64,000 nucleotides of DNA from Oscillospiraceae bacterium (GCA_910575695.1 CAJTGJ010000001.1:248001-312000); one strand, 5' to 3'. Counted from the first letter of the stretch, positions 9,013 through 18,068 are shown. The notes: generated by a model not told the origin, from the sequence alone. Made by a program: numbers and translations.

Positions 9013-9171
9013 GTCCACCGCTCCTTTCCTGTTTGTGGTATATTGTTTATATCGGAGCGCCGCCGGGTTTTGTTAAGGGATGCCCTTTGTCAAAAAATAT
9101 TAAGATTGCTGTCAGGTTTGCCCCTGCTCAATCGTATTCCAGGTGAAGGGCCTTTCAAAGGAAGTGATATC

Positions 9172-9663
9172 ATGAAGGAACTGGACGCGGCTGAGGCGGA
9201 GCGGCTGGTGAACGCCTATTCCGACCTGATCCTGCGGCTGAGCTACACCTATCTGAAATCCACCCAGGACGGGGAGGATATCGTCCAGACGGTATTGCTG
9301 AAGCTGCTGACGGGGGACAGGGCGTTTGACAGCCCCGAGCACGAAAAGGCGTGGGTCATCCGCGCCGCCGTCAACGCCTGCAAGGACGAGCTGCGGGCGT
9401 ACCGGCGCAGGGCCGCGCCGCTGGAGGACGCGGAGCAGGCCCCGGCCCCCGAGCCGCCCCGGTCGGACGTGCTGGACGCGGTGATGGATCTGCCGGAAAA
9501 ATACCGGACGGCCATCTACCTCTTTTATTACGAGGGGTATTCGGCCCGGGAAATCGCGGACATGACAGGCCGGAGCGAGACGGCGGTCAACGCCCACCTG
9601 AGCCGGGGGCGGAAACAATTACGGACTATGCTGGGAGGCGGCGGATATGGACAGACGAACTGA
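9172..9663 (+). CDS. ECF-type RNA polymerase sigma factor
   Basis: 163 residues. Region 2 (about 8-75) contains LILRLSYTYLKSTQDGEDIVQTV, the core-binding and -10-recognition segment. Region 4 (about 105-155) contains EKYRTAIYLFYYEGYSAREIADMTG followed by the SETAVNAHLSRGRKQL helix-turn-helix. The linker between is Pro/Ala-rich. ATG 9172 has AAGGAAG at good spacing. Its end overlaps the next gene by 17 bases, the classic arrangement of a sigma factor with its membrane-bound anti-sigma partner. Confidence 0.92.
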   Translation: MKELDAAEAERLVNAYSDLILRLSYTYLKSTQDGEDIVQTVLLKLLTGDRAFDSPEHEKAWVIRAAVNACKDELRAYRRRAAPLEDAEQAPAPEPPRSDVLDAVMDLPEKYRTAIYLFYYEGYSAREIADMTGRSETAVNAHLSRGRKQLRTMLGGGGYGQTN

Positions 9664-10624
9664 ACAGGAGTACAAACAGGCGCTGGATTCCCTGCGTTAT
9701 TCCAGCGAAGGAAAGGAGCGTATCATGAAAAACCTGATGGAGCGGCAGGAGCAGAGGCCCGAAAAGCGGAAAAGCATCCGGCCACTGCGGACGGTGCTCA
9801 TCGCGGCGGCGGTGTGCGCGGCGCTGGTCATGACGGCGGGGGCGGCTGTCGTCTCGGTGCGCCAGACAAAAACGGTCTACGTCGACAGCAGAGAGGAGTT
9901 GTGGCGGCTGGAATACGAATCGGATTATGATGAGGGCGAGAGGACCGAGAGAAGAGGCTACGTGTATGATGGCCGCGAATACAGGTCGGCCGCAGTCGAT
10001 ACGGATGATTGGTTCAATGTATATGGGGAGGAAACCCCCGATGAGGAGATCATAGGCACAGAGGCGGACGGCTGGACAAAAATGCGCACGTACTCGTTTG
10101 AGTCGAACTGGGGCAGCAATATGAAGTCGTGCTATGTTCAAAAGCGGTATTTGGCAGACAGGCTGTCCGGCTTTGACAGTCTGTGGATGAGTACGCCCTG
10201 GGATACCGCCTGGGTGGAGGAACACTATACCGCTGTCCCCAACTCGATGATCAGCTGTACCAGTGTCGAGCAGACCAACTTTATGGGAACGGTCACCACC
10301 TTTTGCGCCGCAGGAGAATTTCAAGGGGAAAACGGCGCCCTCTTTCAGATCAGCGTGAACAAGATGATGGCGCCCAATAACGATACCATTTACTGGCTGA
10401 CAGAGGGCTATGACTATACGGAGCTTTACCAAACCAAGGATGGCGTAGAGGTTACTGTTCTGATGGCGACCTCTGCCTCCGGGAAGCCCCGCTGCTGGGC
10501 AGAATTTGACGCCGGGTACTACAGCTTTGACCTGGACGGCGTATATCTGGAGCTGGACGAGCTCCACGACATCCTGGACAGTCTGAACCTGTCCGTCCTG
10601 CTGGAAAATCCGCCGGAACCATAA
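9647..10624 (+). CDS. Membrane protein partner of the ECF sigma factor (putative anti-sigma, DUF4367-like C-terminus)
   Basis: 325 residues. The cytoplasmic N-terminus (about 1-45) is basic and helical, as expected of a sigma-binding segment. One membrane helix follows at about 47-70 (TVLIAAAVCAALVMTAGAAV). The rest is extracellular, and its last 70 residues (DGVEVTVLMATSASGKPRCWAEFD) resemble the DUF4367 fold. GGGAGG lies before ATG 9647 inside the sigma gene, so translation is coupled. No zinc-binding HxxxCxxC motif is visible, so this is not a ZAS-type anti-sigma. The role is inferred from gene order. Confidence 0.7.
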   Translation: MDRRTEQEYKQALDSLRYSSEGKERIMKNLMERQEQRPEKRKSIRPLRTVLIAAAVCAALVMTAGAAVVSVRQTKTVYVDSREELWRLEYESDYDEGERTERRGYVYDGREYRSAAVDTDDWFNVYGEETPDEEIIGTEADGWTKMRTYSFESNWGSNMKSCYVQKRYLADRLSGFDSLWMSTPWDTAWVEEHYTAVPNSMISCTSVEQTNFMGTVTTFCAAGEFQGENGALFQISVNKMMAPNNDTIYWLTEGYDYTELYQTKDGVEVTVLMATSASGKPRCWAEFDAGYYSFDLDGVYLELDELHDILDSLNLSVLLENPPEP

Positions 10625-10631
10625 CAAACCA

Positions 10632-10659
10632 GGCCCCGGGGCATATACCGGGGCCCCTT
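10632..10659 (+). terminator. GC-rich hairpin ending the sigma operon
   Basis: GGCCCCGG / CCGGGGCC stem followed by CCTTTG. It has only a short T run, so it may be a weak terminator. Confidence 0.5.
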
Positions 10660-10674
10660 TGTCAACATTCCCCG

Positions 10675-10702
10675 TTGACAACCGCCAAAAATGTGATAAA
10701 AT
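10675..10702 (+). promoter_or_regulatory. Promoter of the T-box leader
   Basis: TTGACA at 10675-10680 and TAAAAT at 10697-10702, 16-base spacer, directly before the T-box leader. Confidence 0.75.
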
Positions 10703-10922
10703 AAGTGGGCTGTGACGGAGCCCAGTCCGGCCCGCCGCGCCCAAGCGAGAGGGGACAGTGCAAGCCCTCGCGCGAGCCGCCGGACAAGCCACTCCCGAGC
10801 ATCCCCGGGACGACCGGGGCGTATGGTGCGCGTTAAGCACGCAATGAGACGCGCCCTTTGGGCGCAAATCAGGGTGGTACCGCGGATTCTCCGCCCCTGG
10901 CCTTTGCCGGGGGCGGTTTTTG
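10703..10922 (+). promoter_or_regulatory. T-box leader, probably sensing uncharged tRNA-Ala
   Basis: The conserved T-box AGGGTGGTACCGCGG is at 10871-10885. It is followed by a terminator (stem CCGCCCCTGGC / GCCGGGGGCGG, then TTTTTGTTT) ending near 10922. Stem I is visible as GTCCGGC pairing with GCCGGAC, and GCC at 10788-10790, flanked by A on each side, is the likely specifier, an alanine codon. The TGGT in the T-box would pair with an ACCA tRNA end. Uncharged tRNA would block the terminator and allow read-through into the ASCH gene and possibly alaS 580 bases downstream. Confidence 0.9.
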
Positions 10923-10936
10923 TTTGGAGGTGAACC

Positions 10937-11380
10937 ATGACCCATCAGGAGCTTTGGGCGGCGTACAAGGCCGTCAACCCGGACGCCGGGGACGAGTACG
11001 GGGCCTGGGCCTACGGGGACGACCCGGATACCCTGGCGGAGCTGACCCGGGCCGGGGTGAAAACCGCCACCGCCAGCGCCGGGCCGCTGTACGAACTGGA
11101 AGGGGAGCCCCTGCCCCGGGCCGGGGAGTACAGCGTGATCCTGGACAGCCGGGACGAGGCGGTGTGCGTCATCCGCACCACCAAGGTGTACACCGTGCCC
11201 TTCGACCAGGTTTCCGCCGAACAGGCTTACCGGGAGGGGGAGGGCGACCGCTCCCTGGACTATTGGCGGCGCGTCCACGAGGACTTCTTCCGCCGGGAGC
11301 TGGCGGAAGCCGGACAGACGTTTTCCCCGGAAATGCCCGTGGTATGCGAGGAATTTGAGGTAGTATACCCGCCAAATTAG
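10937..11380 (+). CDS. ASCH-domain protein
   Basis: 147 residues. The ASCH fold (PUA-like, predicted RNA-binding) is suggested by DEYGAWAYGDDPDTLAELTRAG and by KTATASAGPLYE followed by PRAGEYSVILDSRDEAVCVIRTT. Some family members bind or modify RNA or nucleosides. GGAGGTG lies just before ATG 10937. It is the first gene after the T-box terminator and is followed by alaS, so its expression probably rises when charged tRNA-Ala is scarce. That links it to translation, but its substrate cannot be read from the sequence. Confidence 0.82.
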   Translation: MTHQELWAAYKAVNPDAGDEYGAWAYGDDPDTLAELTRAGVKTATASAGPLYELEGEPLPRAGEYSVILDSRDEAVCVIRTTKVYTVPFDQVSAEQAYREGEGDRSLDYWRRVHEDFFRRELAEAGQTFSPEMPVVCEEFEVVYPPN

Positions 11381-11393
11381 TCTGATCCCAGAG

Positions 11394-11455
11394 CGAAACG
11401 CAGTTTCGCGGTGAAAGTTTCTTTTTGGTTCTTTTTCTTTTCAAAGAAAAAGAAC
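11394..11455. other. Two hairpins between the ASCH gene and alaS
   Basis: GCGAAAC / GTTTCGC around GCA at 11394-11410, and a perfect 13-bp palindrome (arms GTTCTTTTTCTTT / AAAGAAAAAGAAC) at 11428-11455. They may stop or attenuate the T-box transcript before alaS. The second resembles the palindromes at the ends of the 690-bp repeat and the one at 29297-29324. Confidence 0.6.
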
Positions 11456-11507
11456 AGCCCTTGACCTTCCGCATCAATTTAATTCATCATAGATGGAGGT
11501 AATTCCC

Positions 11508-14183
11508 ATGTACGATCCCAAGCCCTACGGCCTGAACGAGCTGCGGGAGATGTTCCTGAAATTCTTCGAGACCAAGGAGCATCTCCGCCTGCCCAGCTTC
11601 TCCCTCATTCCCCAGAACGACGCGTCCCTGCTGCTGATCAACTCCGGCATGGCCCCCATGAAGCCCTTCTTCACCGGGGAGCAGGAGCCCCCCCGCCACC
11701 GGGTCACCACCTGCCAGAAGTGCATCCGCACCGGGGACATCGAGAACATCGGCCACACCGACCGCCACGGCACCTATTTTGAAATGCTGGGCAATTTCTC
11801 CTTCGGCGACTACTTCAAAAAGGAGGCCATCCACTGGGCCTGGGAGTTTCTGACCTCCCCGGATTGGGTGGGGCTGGACCCCAGCCGCCTGTACCCCTCC
11901 GTGTTCGCGGGCAACGAGACCACCCCCGCCGACGACGAGGCCTTCCGCATCTGGAACGAGGAGATCGGCATTCCCGCCGACCGGATCTTCAAGTTCGGCA
12001 AGGAGGACAATTTCTGGGAGCACGGCTCCGGCCCCTGCGGCCCCTGCTCCGAGATCTACTATGACCGGGGGGAAAGGTACGGCTGCGGCAAGCCCGGGTG
12101 CACCGTGGGCTGCGACTGCGACCGGTATATCGAGGTGTGGAACGTGGTGTTCTCCCAGTTCGACAACGACGGGGACAACCACTACACCGAGCTGAAGCAG
12201 AAGAACATCGACACCGGCATGGGCCTGGAGCGGCTGGCCTGCGTGTGCCAGGGGGTGGGCTCCCTGTTCGACGTGGACACCGTCATGAACATCACCAACA
12301 GGGTGTCCGAGATCACCCATGCCCACTACGGAGAGAGCCGGGAGAAGGACGTGTCCCTCCGGGTGATCACCGACCACATCCGCTCCGCCGCCTTCATGAT
12401 CTGCGACGGTGTGCTGCCCTCCAACGAGGGCCGGGGCTACGTCCTGCGCCGCCTGCTCCGCCGCGCCGCCCGCCACGGCAAGCTGCTGGGCGTCAACGAG
12501 CCGTTCCTGTTCACCGTGTGCGGCACCGTCATCCACGAGAACGAGGGCCATTACCCCGAGCTGCGGGAGCGGCAGGACTATATCACCAAGGTGATCCGGG
12601 TGGAGGAGGAGAACTTCGCCAAGACCATCGACGGGGGCATCAAGATTTTCAACGAAATGCTGGCGGGCCACAAGGAGAAGGGGGAAAAGACCTTCTCCGG
12701 CGCGGACGCCTTCAAGCTGTACGACACCTACGGCTTCCCGGTGGACCTGACCCTGGAAATGGTGCGGGAGCAGGGCATGGAGCTGGACGAGGGGTCGTTC
12801 AAGCAGCTCATGGAGGAACAGCGCCAGCGGGCCCGGAAGGCTCGGGAGGCCCTGGGCGACCTGGGCTGGGCCGGGGTGGAGTTCGGCAAGGACGTGCCCG
12901 AGACGGAGTTTGTGGGCTACGAAAACACCGCCATCCAGGACGCCAGGGTGGTGGCCCTGGTGGTGGAGAACGAGCTGGCCGAGGAGCTGATGCCCGGCGT
13001 GGAGGGCATCGTGGTGCTGGACAAAACCCCCTTCTACGCCGAGATGGGCGGTCAGGTGGCCGACCATGGCATGATCTTCGCCGACAGGATGGGCTTCGAG
13101 GTCACGGACGTGCAGAAGAACAAGGGCGGCAAATATATGCACTACGGCAAGATGGCCGGGGGCGTGTTGAAGGTGGGCGACACCGTGGGCGCCCAGATCG
13201 ACGGGGAGCGCCGGAAGGCCGTCGCCCGGGCCCACACCGCCACCCACCTGCTGGACAAGGCCCTGCGGGAGGTGCTGGGGGACCATGTCCACCAGGCCGG
13301 TTCGCTGGTGGAGCCCGACCGCCTGCGCTTCGACTTCACCCACTTCGAGGCCATGACCCCGGAGCAGCTGTCCCAGGTCAGCCAGACCGTCAATGACGCC
13401 ATCCTGTCCGGCTACGCCGTGGACACCCAGGTACTGCCCATCGAGGAGGCCAAACAGCGGGGGGCCATCGCCCTGTTCGGCGAGAAGTACGGCGACACCG
13501 TCCGGGTGGTGGACATGGGCGGGGGATACTCCGTGGAGTTCTGCGGCGGCACCCATCTGCCCAACACCGCCATGGCGGGGGCGTTCCGCATCAGGAGCGA
13601 GTTCTCCGTGGCCAGCGGCGTGCGCCGCATCGAGGCCACCACCGGCCGGGAGACCCTGGCCTTCTTCGGCGAGGTGCAGGAGCGCGTCAACCAGGCGGCG
13701 GCGGCCCTCAAGGCCAAGCCGGGAGAGCTGCGGGAGAAAGCGGAGGCCGTCATGAGCGAGATCCGGAGCCTCCATCAGATGGTGGAGAAGTTCAAGGCCA
13801 AGGAAGCCGCCGGGGAGACCGACCGCATCCTGTTCGGCGCACACGAGGTGGGCGAGCTGAAGGTGCTCACCGCCACGGTGCCCGACGCGGACGGACAGCG
13901 CCTGCGCCAGATGGGCGATATGCTCCGGGAGAAGGACGCCCGGGTGGTTGCGGTGCTGGCTTCTGTCAGCGGCGGGAAAATCACCTTCCTGTGCGCCTGC
14001 GGCAAGGAGGCCGTCAAAAAGGGCGTCAAGGCCGGGGATATCATCAAGCAGGTGTGCGCCATCGCGGGCGGCTCCGGCGGCGGCAAGCCGGACAGCGCCA
14101 TGGGCGGCGGCAAGGACGTGCTCATGCTGGACAACGCGCTGGCTATGGTGGACAACGTGGTCGCCATGAAGCTGGGCGTGTGA
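11508..14183 (+). CDS. alaS: Alanyl-tRNA synthetase
   Basis: An 891-residue class II synthetase that charges tRNA-Ala. The catalytic core (about 1-245) starts LNELREMFLKFFETKEHLRLP with the RVTTCQKCIRTGDIENIG and GMGLERLACV segments. The tRNA-recognition middle domain follows. The editing domain (about 560-710) carries the zinc ligands HTATH and CGGTH. The C-Ala domain at the end has the glycine-rich GGSGGGKPDSAMGGG. ATG 11508 has GGAGGT 7 bases upstream. It lies downstream of the alanine-type T-box with the ASCH gene between. The mobile element begins just after its stop. Confidence 0.97.
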   Translation: MYDPKPYGLNELREMFLKFFETKEHLRLPSFSLIPQNDASLLLINSGMAPMKPFFTGEQEPPRHRVTTCQKCIRTGDIENIGHTDRHGTYFEMLGNFSFGDYFKKEAIHWAWEFLTSPDWVGLDPSRLYPSVFAGNETTPADDEAFRIWNEEIGIPADRIFKFGKEDNFWEHGSGPCGPCSEIYYDRGERYGCGKPGCTVGCDCDRYIEVWNVVFSQFDNDGDNHYTELKQKNIDTGMGLERLACVCQGVGSLFDVDTVMNITNRVSEITHAHYGESREKDVSLRVITDHIRSAAFMICDGVLPSNEGRGYVLRRLLRRAARHGKLLGVNEPFLFTVCGTVIHENEGHYPELRERQDYITKVIRVEEENFAKTIDGGIKIFNEMLAGHKEKGEKTFSGADAFKLYDTYGFPVDLTLEMVREQGMELDEGSFKQLMEEQRQRARKAREALGDLGWAGVEFGKDVPETEFVGYENTAIQDARVVALVVENELAEELMPGVEGIVVLDKTPFYAEMGGQVADHGMIFADRMGFEVTDVQKNKGGKYMHYGKMAGGVLKVGDTVGAQIDGERRKAVARAHTATHLLDKALREVLGDHVHQAGSLVEPDRLRFDFTHFEAMTPEQLSQVSQTVNDAILSGYAVDTQVLPIEEAKQRGAIALFGEKYGDTVRVVDMGGGYSVEFCGGTHLPNTAMAGAFRIRSEFSVASGVRRIEATTGRETLAFFGEVQERVNQAAAALKAKPGELREKAEAVMSEIRSLHQMVEKFKAKEAAGETDRILFGAHEVGELKVLTATVPDADGQRLRQMGDMLREKDARVVAVLASVSGGKITFLCACGKEAVKKGVKAGDIIKQVCAIAGGSGGGKPDSAMGGGKDVLMLDNALAMVDNVVAMKLGV

Positions 14184-14192
14184 GGTTAACCG

Positions 14193-14238
14193 AAAAACAG
14201 GCCCCCGGAGCAAAGGGGCGGTGGCCGTAAAACAGTAA
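14193..14238 (+). repeat. Left copy of the ~45-bp inverted repeat flanking the mobile region
   Basis: AAAAACAGGCCCCCGGAGC at 14193-14211, then 12 variable bases, then GCCGTAAAACAGTAA. The same two blocks occur in reverse orientation at 26810-26854. It lies 10 bases after the alaS stop. Confidence 0.7.
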
Positions 14239-14290
14239 AAATGCAAGAAAGCTGAAAACGTAGTGTTTTCAAGGGACGGCGTGGCTTTGG

Positions 14291-16009
14291 TCACGCCGTT
14301 TCCTCTTTCATCAGCTCATCCAGAGGGATAAAGCCCAGGCCATCATACTTGATGTGGATATTCTGCCTCCGCTTGCCGCTGGACTTATCCGGGGCCTCCA
14401 CATAGATCGCCTGAACCAGCTCTCGAAGGGCGTAGGCGTCAAGTGTCTTAATGGACACATACTTCTGCGCCGTCTGGATGAACTTCTCAATATTCTCGCT
14501 CTGTCGCGCCTGTACTTCAATCTCCTGCTGCAAGGTAACGACCTCGGCCTCAAGCTGCTTCTGCTCTGTCTCATAACTCTGGCTCAGCATATCAAACCGC
14601 TCGTCACTCAGCCGCCCGCTGGCGTTGTCCTCATAAATCTTGATAAACAGCCGCTTCAGCTCGGCGATGCGCTTCTCGTCCCGGCTGAGCTTCTTCCTGC
14701 TGGTCAGAATCTTCTCGGCGCTTTCCAGCTTCATCTGCTGTTCCATGACCATGCGGAAATGGGCCTCATACCGCAGAATGTAGTCCGTCACCAGTTGGAT
14801 ATGCTTCAAAACCATACGTTCCAGAACCTTCACCCGGATGAAGTGCCCGCCGCATTTCTCCCTGTTCTTCTTGTGCAGAGAGCAGTCGAAGAAGTCTTGA
14901 GAGAAATCGCCGTTGTTGGAAGAACCGTACTGCATCTTGGAGCCGCAGTCGGCGCAGTAGACCAGCCCGGAAAAAATACTGCTCCTGCCGGTGCGGGTCA
15001 TGCGGTGCCTCTGCTGGCGGATCACCTGGACCTTCTCAAACACATCATCCTCAATAATGCGCTCATGGGTATCGGGAAAGATTGCCTGCTTTTCAACCGG
15101 GTTCTCCCTCTGCTTCTTATCCCAGATGGAGTTGGTGTAGGTTTTGAAATTGACGGTACAGCCCGTATACTCCCGGCGTTCCAGAATCTTGACAACGGAA
15201 CTGTCCTGCCAGCCACAAGGATTCTCCGGGTCGGGGTTCGGCGTACTGCGCCCCTGCTGTTTTTTGTAGGCGGTGGGGGTCAGCACCTTATCCGCCCGGA
15301 GTTGGTTGGCGATCTGCTGCGGCCCTCGCCCCTCCATGCACATCTGGAAGATACGCCTTACCACCTGAGCGGCCTCCGGGTCAATCAGCCAGCGCCTCGG
15401 ATTCTCCGGGTCCTTCACATAGCCGTAGGGGACGTTGACCGTCAGCGGCACACCCCGCTCACCCTTCGCCTTCTGAACAGCTCGGATTTTGCGGCTGGTA
15501 TCCCTGGCATAAAATTCGTTGAACCAGTTCTTTATTCCGGCGAAATCGTTGTTGACGCTGTTGGGGTCGATGGTGTCATAGTTGTCGTTGATGGCGATAA
15601 ACCGGACGCCATTCTGAGGGAAGGTGAAGTTGGTGTAAAGCCCGGTCAGCGCGGAATTCCGGCCCAGCCGGGAGAGGTCCTTGGTGATGGCAACAGCCAC
15701 GTTGCCCGCTTCAATCTCGGCCAGCATCGCTTGGAATCCGGGACGGTCATAGGTCACGCCGCTTACACCATCATCGATGAAAAACACAGGGTTCGGAAAA
15801 TGATGGTCCTTAACGTATTGGAGTAAGATAGCCCTTTGATTCTCGATGGATAGGGACTCCCCGGCTCTCTCGTCCTCTTGGCTTAACCGGCAGTAGAGGG
15901 CGGTGATTTTGTTCGTTGCTCCTGACATTTCTGTATCCTCCTTCAAGGGAGCAACTGTCAGTACAGGATTGGTAGTTCCTATTGTAGCAGAAACAGAGGC
16001 ATTTGTCAT
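14291..16009 (-). CDS. Large serine recombinase (TnpX-like integrase/excisionase)
   Basis: 572 residues. The resolvase domain begins ALYCRLSQEDE, where the serine is the likely nucleophile, and continues through DLSRLGRNSALTGLY. The recombinase domain (about 190-290), a zinc ribbon (VYCADCGSKMQYG ... CSLHKKNREKCGGH), a coiled coil and a DUF4368-type C-terminus follow. This is the enzyme that integrates and excises the element. Two starts are possible. ATG 16009 overlaps the previous stop as ATGA and has AGGAGG. ATG 15928 (family-like MSGATNK) has its own GGAGG, and a promoter-like ATGACA-17-TACAAT lies between them. Confidence 0.92.
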   Translation of the reverse strand: MTNASVSATIGTTNPVLTVAPLKEDTEMSGATNKITALYCRLSQEDERAGESLSIENQRAILLQYVKDHHFPNPVFFIDDGVSGVTYDRPGFQAMLAEIEAGNVAVAITKDLSRLGRNSALTGLYTNFTFPQNGVRFIAINDNYDTIDPNSVNNDFAGIKNWFNEFYARDTSRKIRAVQKAKGERGVPLTVNVPYGYVKDPENPRRWLIDPEAAQVVRRIFQMCMEGRGPQQIANQLRADKVLTPTAYKKQQGRSTPNPDPENPCGWQDSSVVKILERREYTGCTVNFKTYTNSIWDKKQRENPVEKQAIFPDTHERIIEDDVFEKVQVIRQQRHRMTRTGRSSIFSGLVYCADCGSKMQYGSSNNGDFSQDFFDCSLHKKNREKCGGHFIRVKVLERMVLKHIQLVTDYILRYEAHFRMVMEQQMKLESAEKILTSRKKLSRDEKRIAELKRLFIKIYEDNASGRLSDERFDMLSQSYETEQKQLEAEVVTLQQEIEVQARQSENIEKFIQTAQKYVSIKTLDAYALRELVQAIYVEAPDKSSGKRRQNIHIKYDGLGFIPLDELMKEETA

Positions 16010-16203
16010 TCAGAATCCTCCTGCTTTTCGGAAAAATTTCTGGCGGTGATGCGCTCCAGCTTACGCAGGAAGCTCTCGGTCCCTTCATAGCTGCCAGAGA
16101 CGGTGTAGATTGTTCCGGCAATCACTTCTGTAGCCGTCAATTCGGGAATCCAATATGCCGAAATATTTTTTACTTGGATGTGTCCGTTTTTGGTGATCTT
16201 CAA
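16006..16203 (-). CDS. TnpW-like small transposon protein
   Basis: 65 residues starting at TTG 16203 with AGGAG 7 bases upstream. The central IYTVSGSYEGTESFLRKLERI resembles the small TnpW-type proteins encoded just before TnpX-like recombinases, though the match is only by pattern. The stop overlaps the ATG of the recombinase by four bases, so it is probably co-translated and may help excision. The function is inferred from position. Confidence 0.6.
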   Translation of the reverse strand: MKITKNGHIQVKNISAYWIPELTATEVIAGTIYTVSGSYEGTESFLRKLERITARNFSEKQEDSE

Positions 16204-16264
16204 ATTTGCACTCCTCTCATGTTTTTGTTCTGGTGGTGGCGGCAGTTTTTGCCGCCACCACCAA

Positions 16265-17731
16265 TTACCGCTCCGCCTCCCGGCGTTTCTGCCGGGTCTG
16301 CTCCTGCTGGCGCAGAGCGGTATCCACGCAGGATTTCACTTGCAGCAACTTCGTCAGATCGTCACGCAGGGGCTTGTACCGCTCATACTCGGCGGGGTAT
16401 TTCCGCTGTATCTCCGCTAACTCCTGCCGCCACGCCTGGACAGGAATTTCACCGGCAGGAGAGCGGTGCTTTTCCAGCTTCCGGCGGGTCATGTGGAATG
16501 TCCTCAAATCGCCCTCATGCTCCCTCTCGAATTTCTCCCGCTTGCCCTTCCACTTGATGGACTTCCACTCGTCATAGACGGGCTTGGTCTCTTGGTAGAG
16601 GTCAACATACCGAAGTAATTCCTCCAACTCCTTCTTTCGGGCGGACATAGCTTTCAAGGCGTCGTTGACTGCCTCCTTCCTGTCACTGACGGCCTTGATG
16701 CGGGCCTTCAGATCGTCCAGCGTGGATATACCATTCTCGGTCAGATAGTTGACAGCCCCGGCAAAATATTTGAGATTACCAACCCTGGCCTTTTGGCTCC
16801 ACGCTCCGGCGTTTCTGGCGTTGTAATAGGCAATCAGCAGATCAGCCAAATCGGGGGCCTGGGGCTTGCTCAACTCCTCCCTTATGTCCTTAATCCAATC
16901 GGTCAAACTGGCGATTTTCTTGCGAATATCCCGCAGCAGATTGTTGGCTGCTTTTATCCAGCGGTTCCAATCGCCCTTGTCGGTGGGGATGCCTTTGGCC
17001 TCCATCTGACGGACGGCTGCGCCCTCATGGACAGTAGGCAGCAGGTCAAGCCCCTGCCGCTCATAGGAGCGATGGTCGATGCGGCACGTCAGCCCCTTTT
17101 CCTCAAACTTGGCGTTCACCATAGCGGCCCACGCCTCCCGCCAATGCTCCAGCGTTTCTGGGCTTCCCCAGTCGGTAGTGGGAACAGCGTCAAAGAGGGG
17201 CTTGCCGTCCTCTCCCATGATGCGGTTCCCGTCCTCGTCCAGACGGTAGCGGCGGCGCTGCTTACAGCCCCATTTGCCGCTTTCCTCAATAGGCCGGATA
17301 GGGCAGAGGACGTGAAAGTGGGGATTTGGAATACCACCGTCCTCCTTGTCCGGCTGGTGGATGGCGAAGTCGGCAATCATGCCCCGACCCACAAGCTGCT
17401 CCGAAACAAATTGCCTTGCAAGAGCGATGTTTTCCTCCAAAGAAAATTCGTTCTGCAAGGCAATGTCAAAGCTATATGCAAGCTGGGCTTTCTTGCCGCG
17501 CTCCACCTTCTCCACGGCGTTCCAGAGGGTGGCGCGGTCTTGGTACTCGGCGGGGGCCTGGGGCGGCAGGAGAATACCGGTGCAGACCACGCCGCCCTTG
17601 TGGGTGTAGTCGCTAACCTCGCCGTAATATTCGCTGTAAAGTTTCTCCCCGGCGCGGTAGGTAGCGGATGTGACAACAGACTGCCCCGCACTCCGCTTGA
17701 TCTGACCAACATGGAAATGGAACAGGGCCAA
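16265..17731 (-). CDS. MobA/MobL family relaxase
   Basis: A 488-residue DNA-nicking enzyme for conjugative mobilization. The relaxase domain (about 1-240) begins LFHFHVGQIKRSAGQSVVTSATYRAG, with the catalytic tyrosine expected in this region. It carries the metal-binding triad in PNPHFHVLCPIRP, preceded by DFAIHQPDKEDGG. The C-terminal half is charged and helical. The start is TTG 17731 with AGGAGG 8 bases upstream, directly abutting the stop of the DUF3847 gene. It should nick the oriT found at 18361-18399. Confidence 0.93.
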   Translation of the reverse strand: MALFHFHVGQIKRSAGQSVVTSATYRAGEKLYSEYYGEVSDYTHKGGVVCTGILLPPQAPAEYQDRATLWNAVEKVERGKKAQLAYSFDIALQNEFSLEENIALARQFVSEQLVGRGMIADFAIHQPDKEDGGIPNPHFHVLCPIRPIEESGKWGCKQRRRYRLDEDGNRIMGEDGKPLFDAVPTTDWGSPETLEHWREAWAAMVNAKFEEKGLTCRIDHRSYERQGLDLLPTVHEGAAVRQMEAKGIPTDKGDWNRWIKAANNLLRDIRKKIASLTDWIKDIREELSKPQAPDLADLLIAYYNARNAGAWSQKARVGNLKYFAGAVNYLTENGISTLDDLKARIKAVSDRKEAVNDALKAMSARKKELEELLRYVDLYQETKPVYDEWKSIKWKGKREKFEREHEGDLRTFHMTRRKLEKHRSPAGEIPVQAWRQELAEIQRKYPAEYERYKPLRDDLTKLLQVKSCVDTALRQQEQTRQKRREAER

Positions 17732-18025
17732 TCAATCATCCTCCTGCTGATCAATCATACGGCTGACCAAAGCGGCAACTTCCGGCAGGGAGAAGATTTG
17801 CTCCGCCAGAGTACGGAAAACCGCCTGGCTCATGCCGCGCACCTCCGGGGCCACGCTTTCCACATCGACTCCTCGGACGATAAGGCGGTGGTTTCGTTTC
17901 TTCCTCTCGCCCTCGGTGTAGTAGCGGATGCGGTTCTCCAACCGCTGGCATTGGTGCTGGTACTGCTCCACCTTGGCGATGGCTTCGGCACATTCCTTTT
18001 CCAATTCCTCGCGTGATTTCTTCAT
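17732..18025 (-). CDS. DUF3847 family protein (relaxase accessory candidate)
   Basis: 97 residues, strongly charged. A coiled N-terminus (LEKECAEAIAKVEQYQHQCQRL) is followed by RKKRNHRLIVRGVDVESVAP, the pattern of DUF3847 proteins that routinely precede MobL relaxases. ATG 18025 has a clean AGGAGG. The stop touches the relaxase start. It lies between oriT and the relaxase, where accessory oriT-binding proteins usually sit; that role is inference. Confidence 0.8.
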   Translation of the reverse strand: MKKSREELEKECAEAIAKVEQYQHQCQRLENRIRYYTEGERKKRNHRLIVRGVDVESVAPEVRGMSQAVFRTLAEQIFSLPEVAALVSRMIDQQEDD

Positions 18026-18068
18026 GGTGTTGACCTCCTTTGATTTTGATTTTTGGCAGTAAAAAATG

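Noticed and set aside
11487-14294. A 935-codon open frame antisense to alaS
   Set aside because: High G+C genes with strong third-position bias create long antisense frames; the composition is His/Gly/Leu-rich without motifs. The same holds opposite clpB, mutL, the DEAD-box helicase and the sensor kinase.
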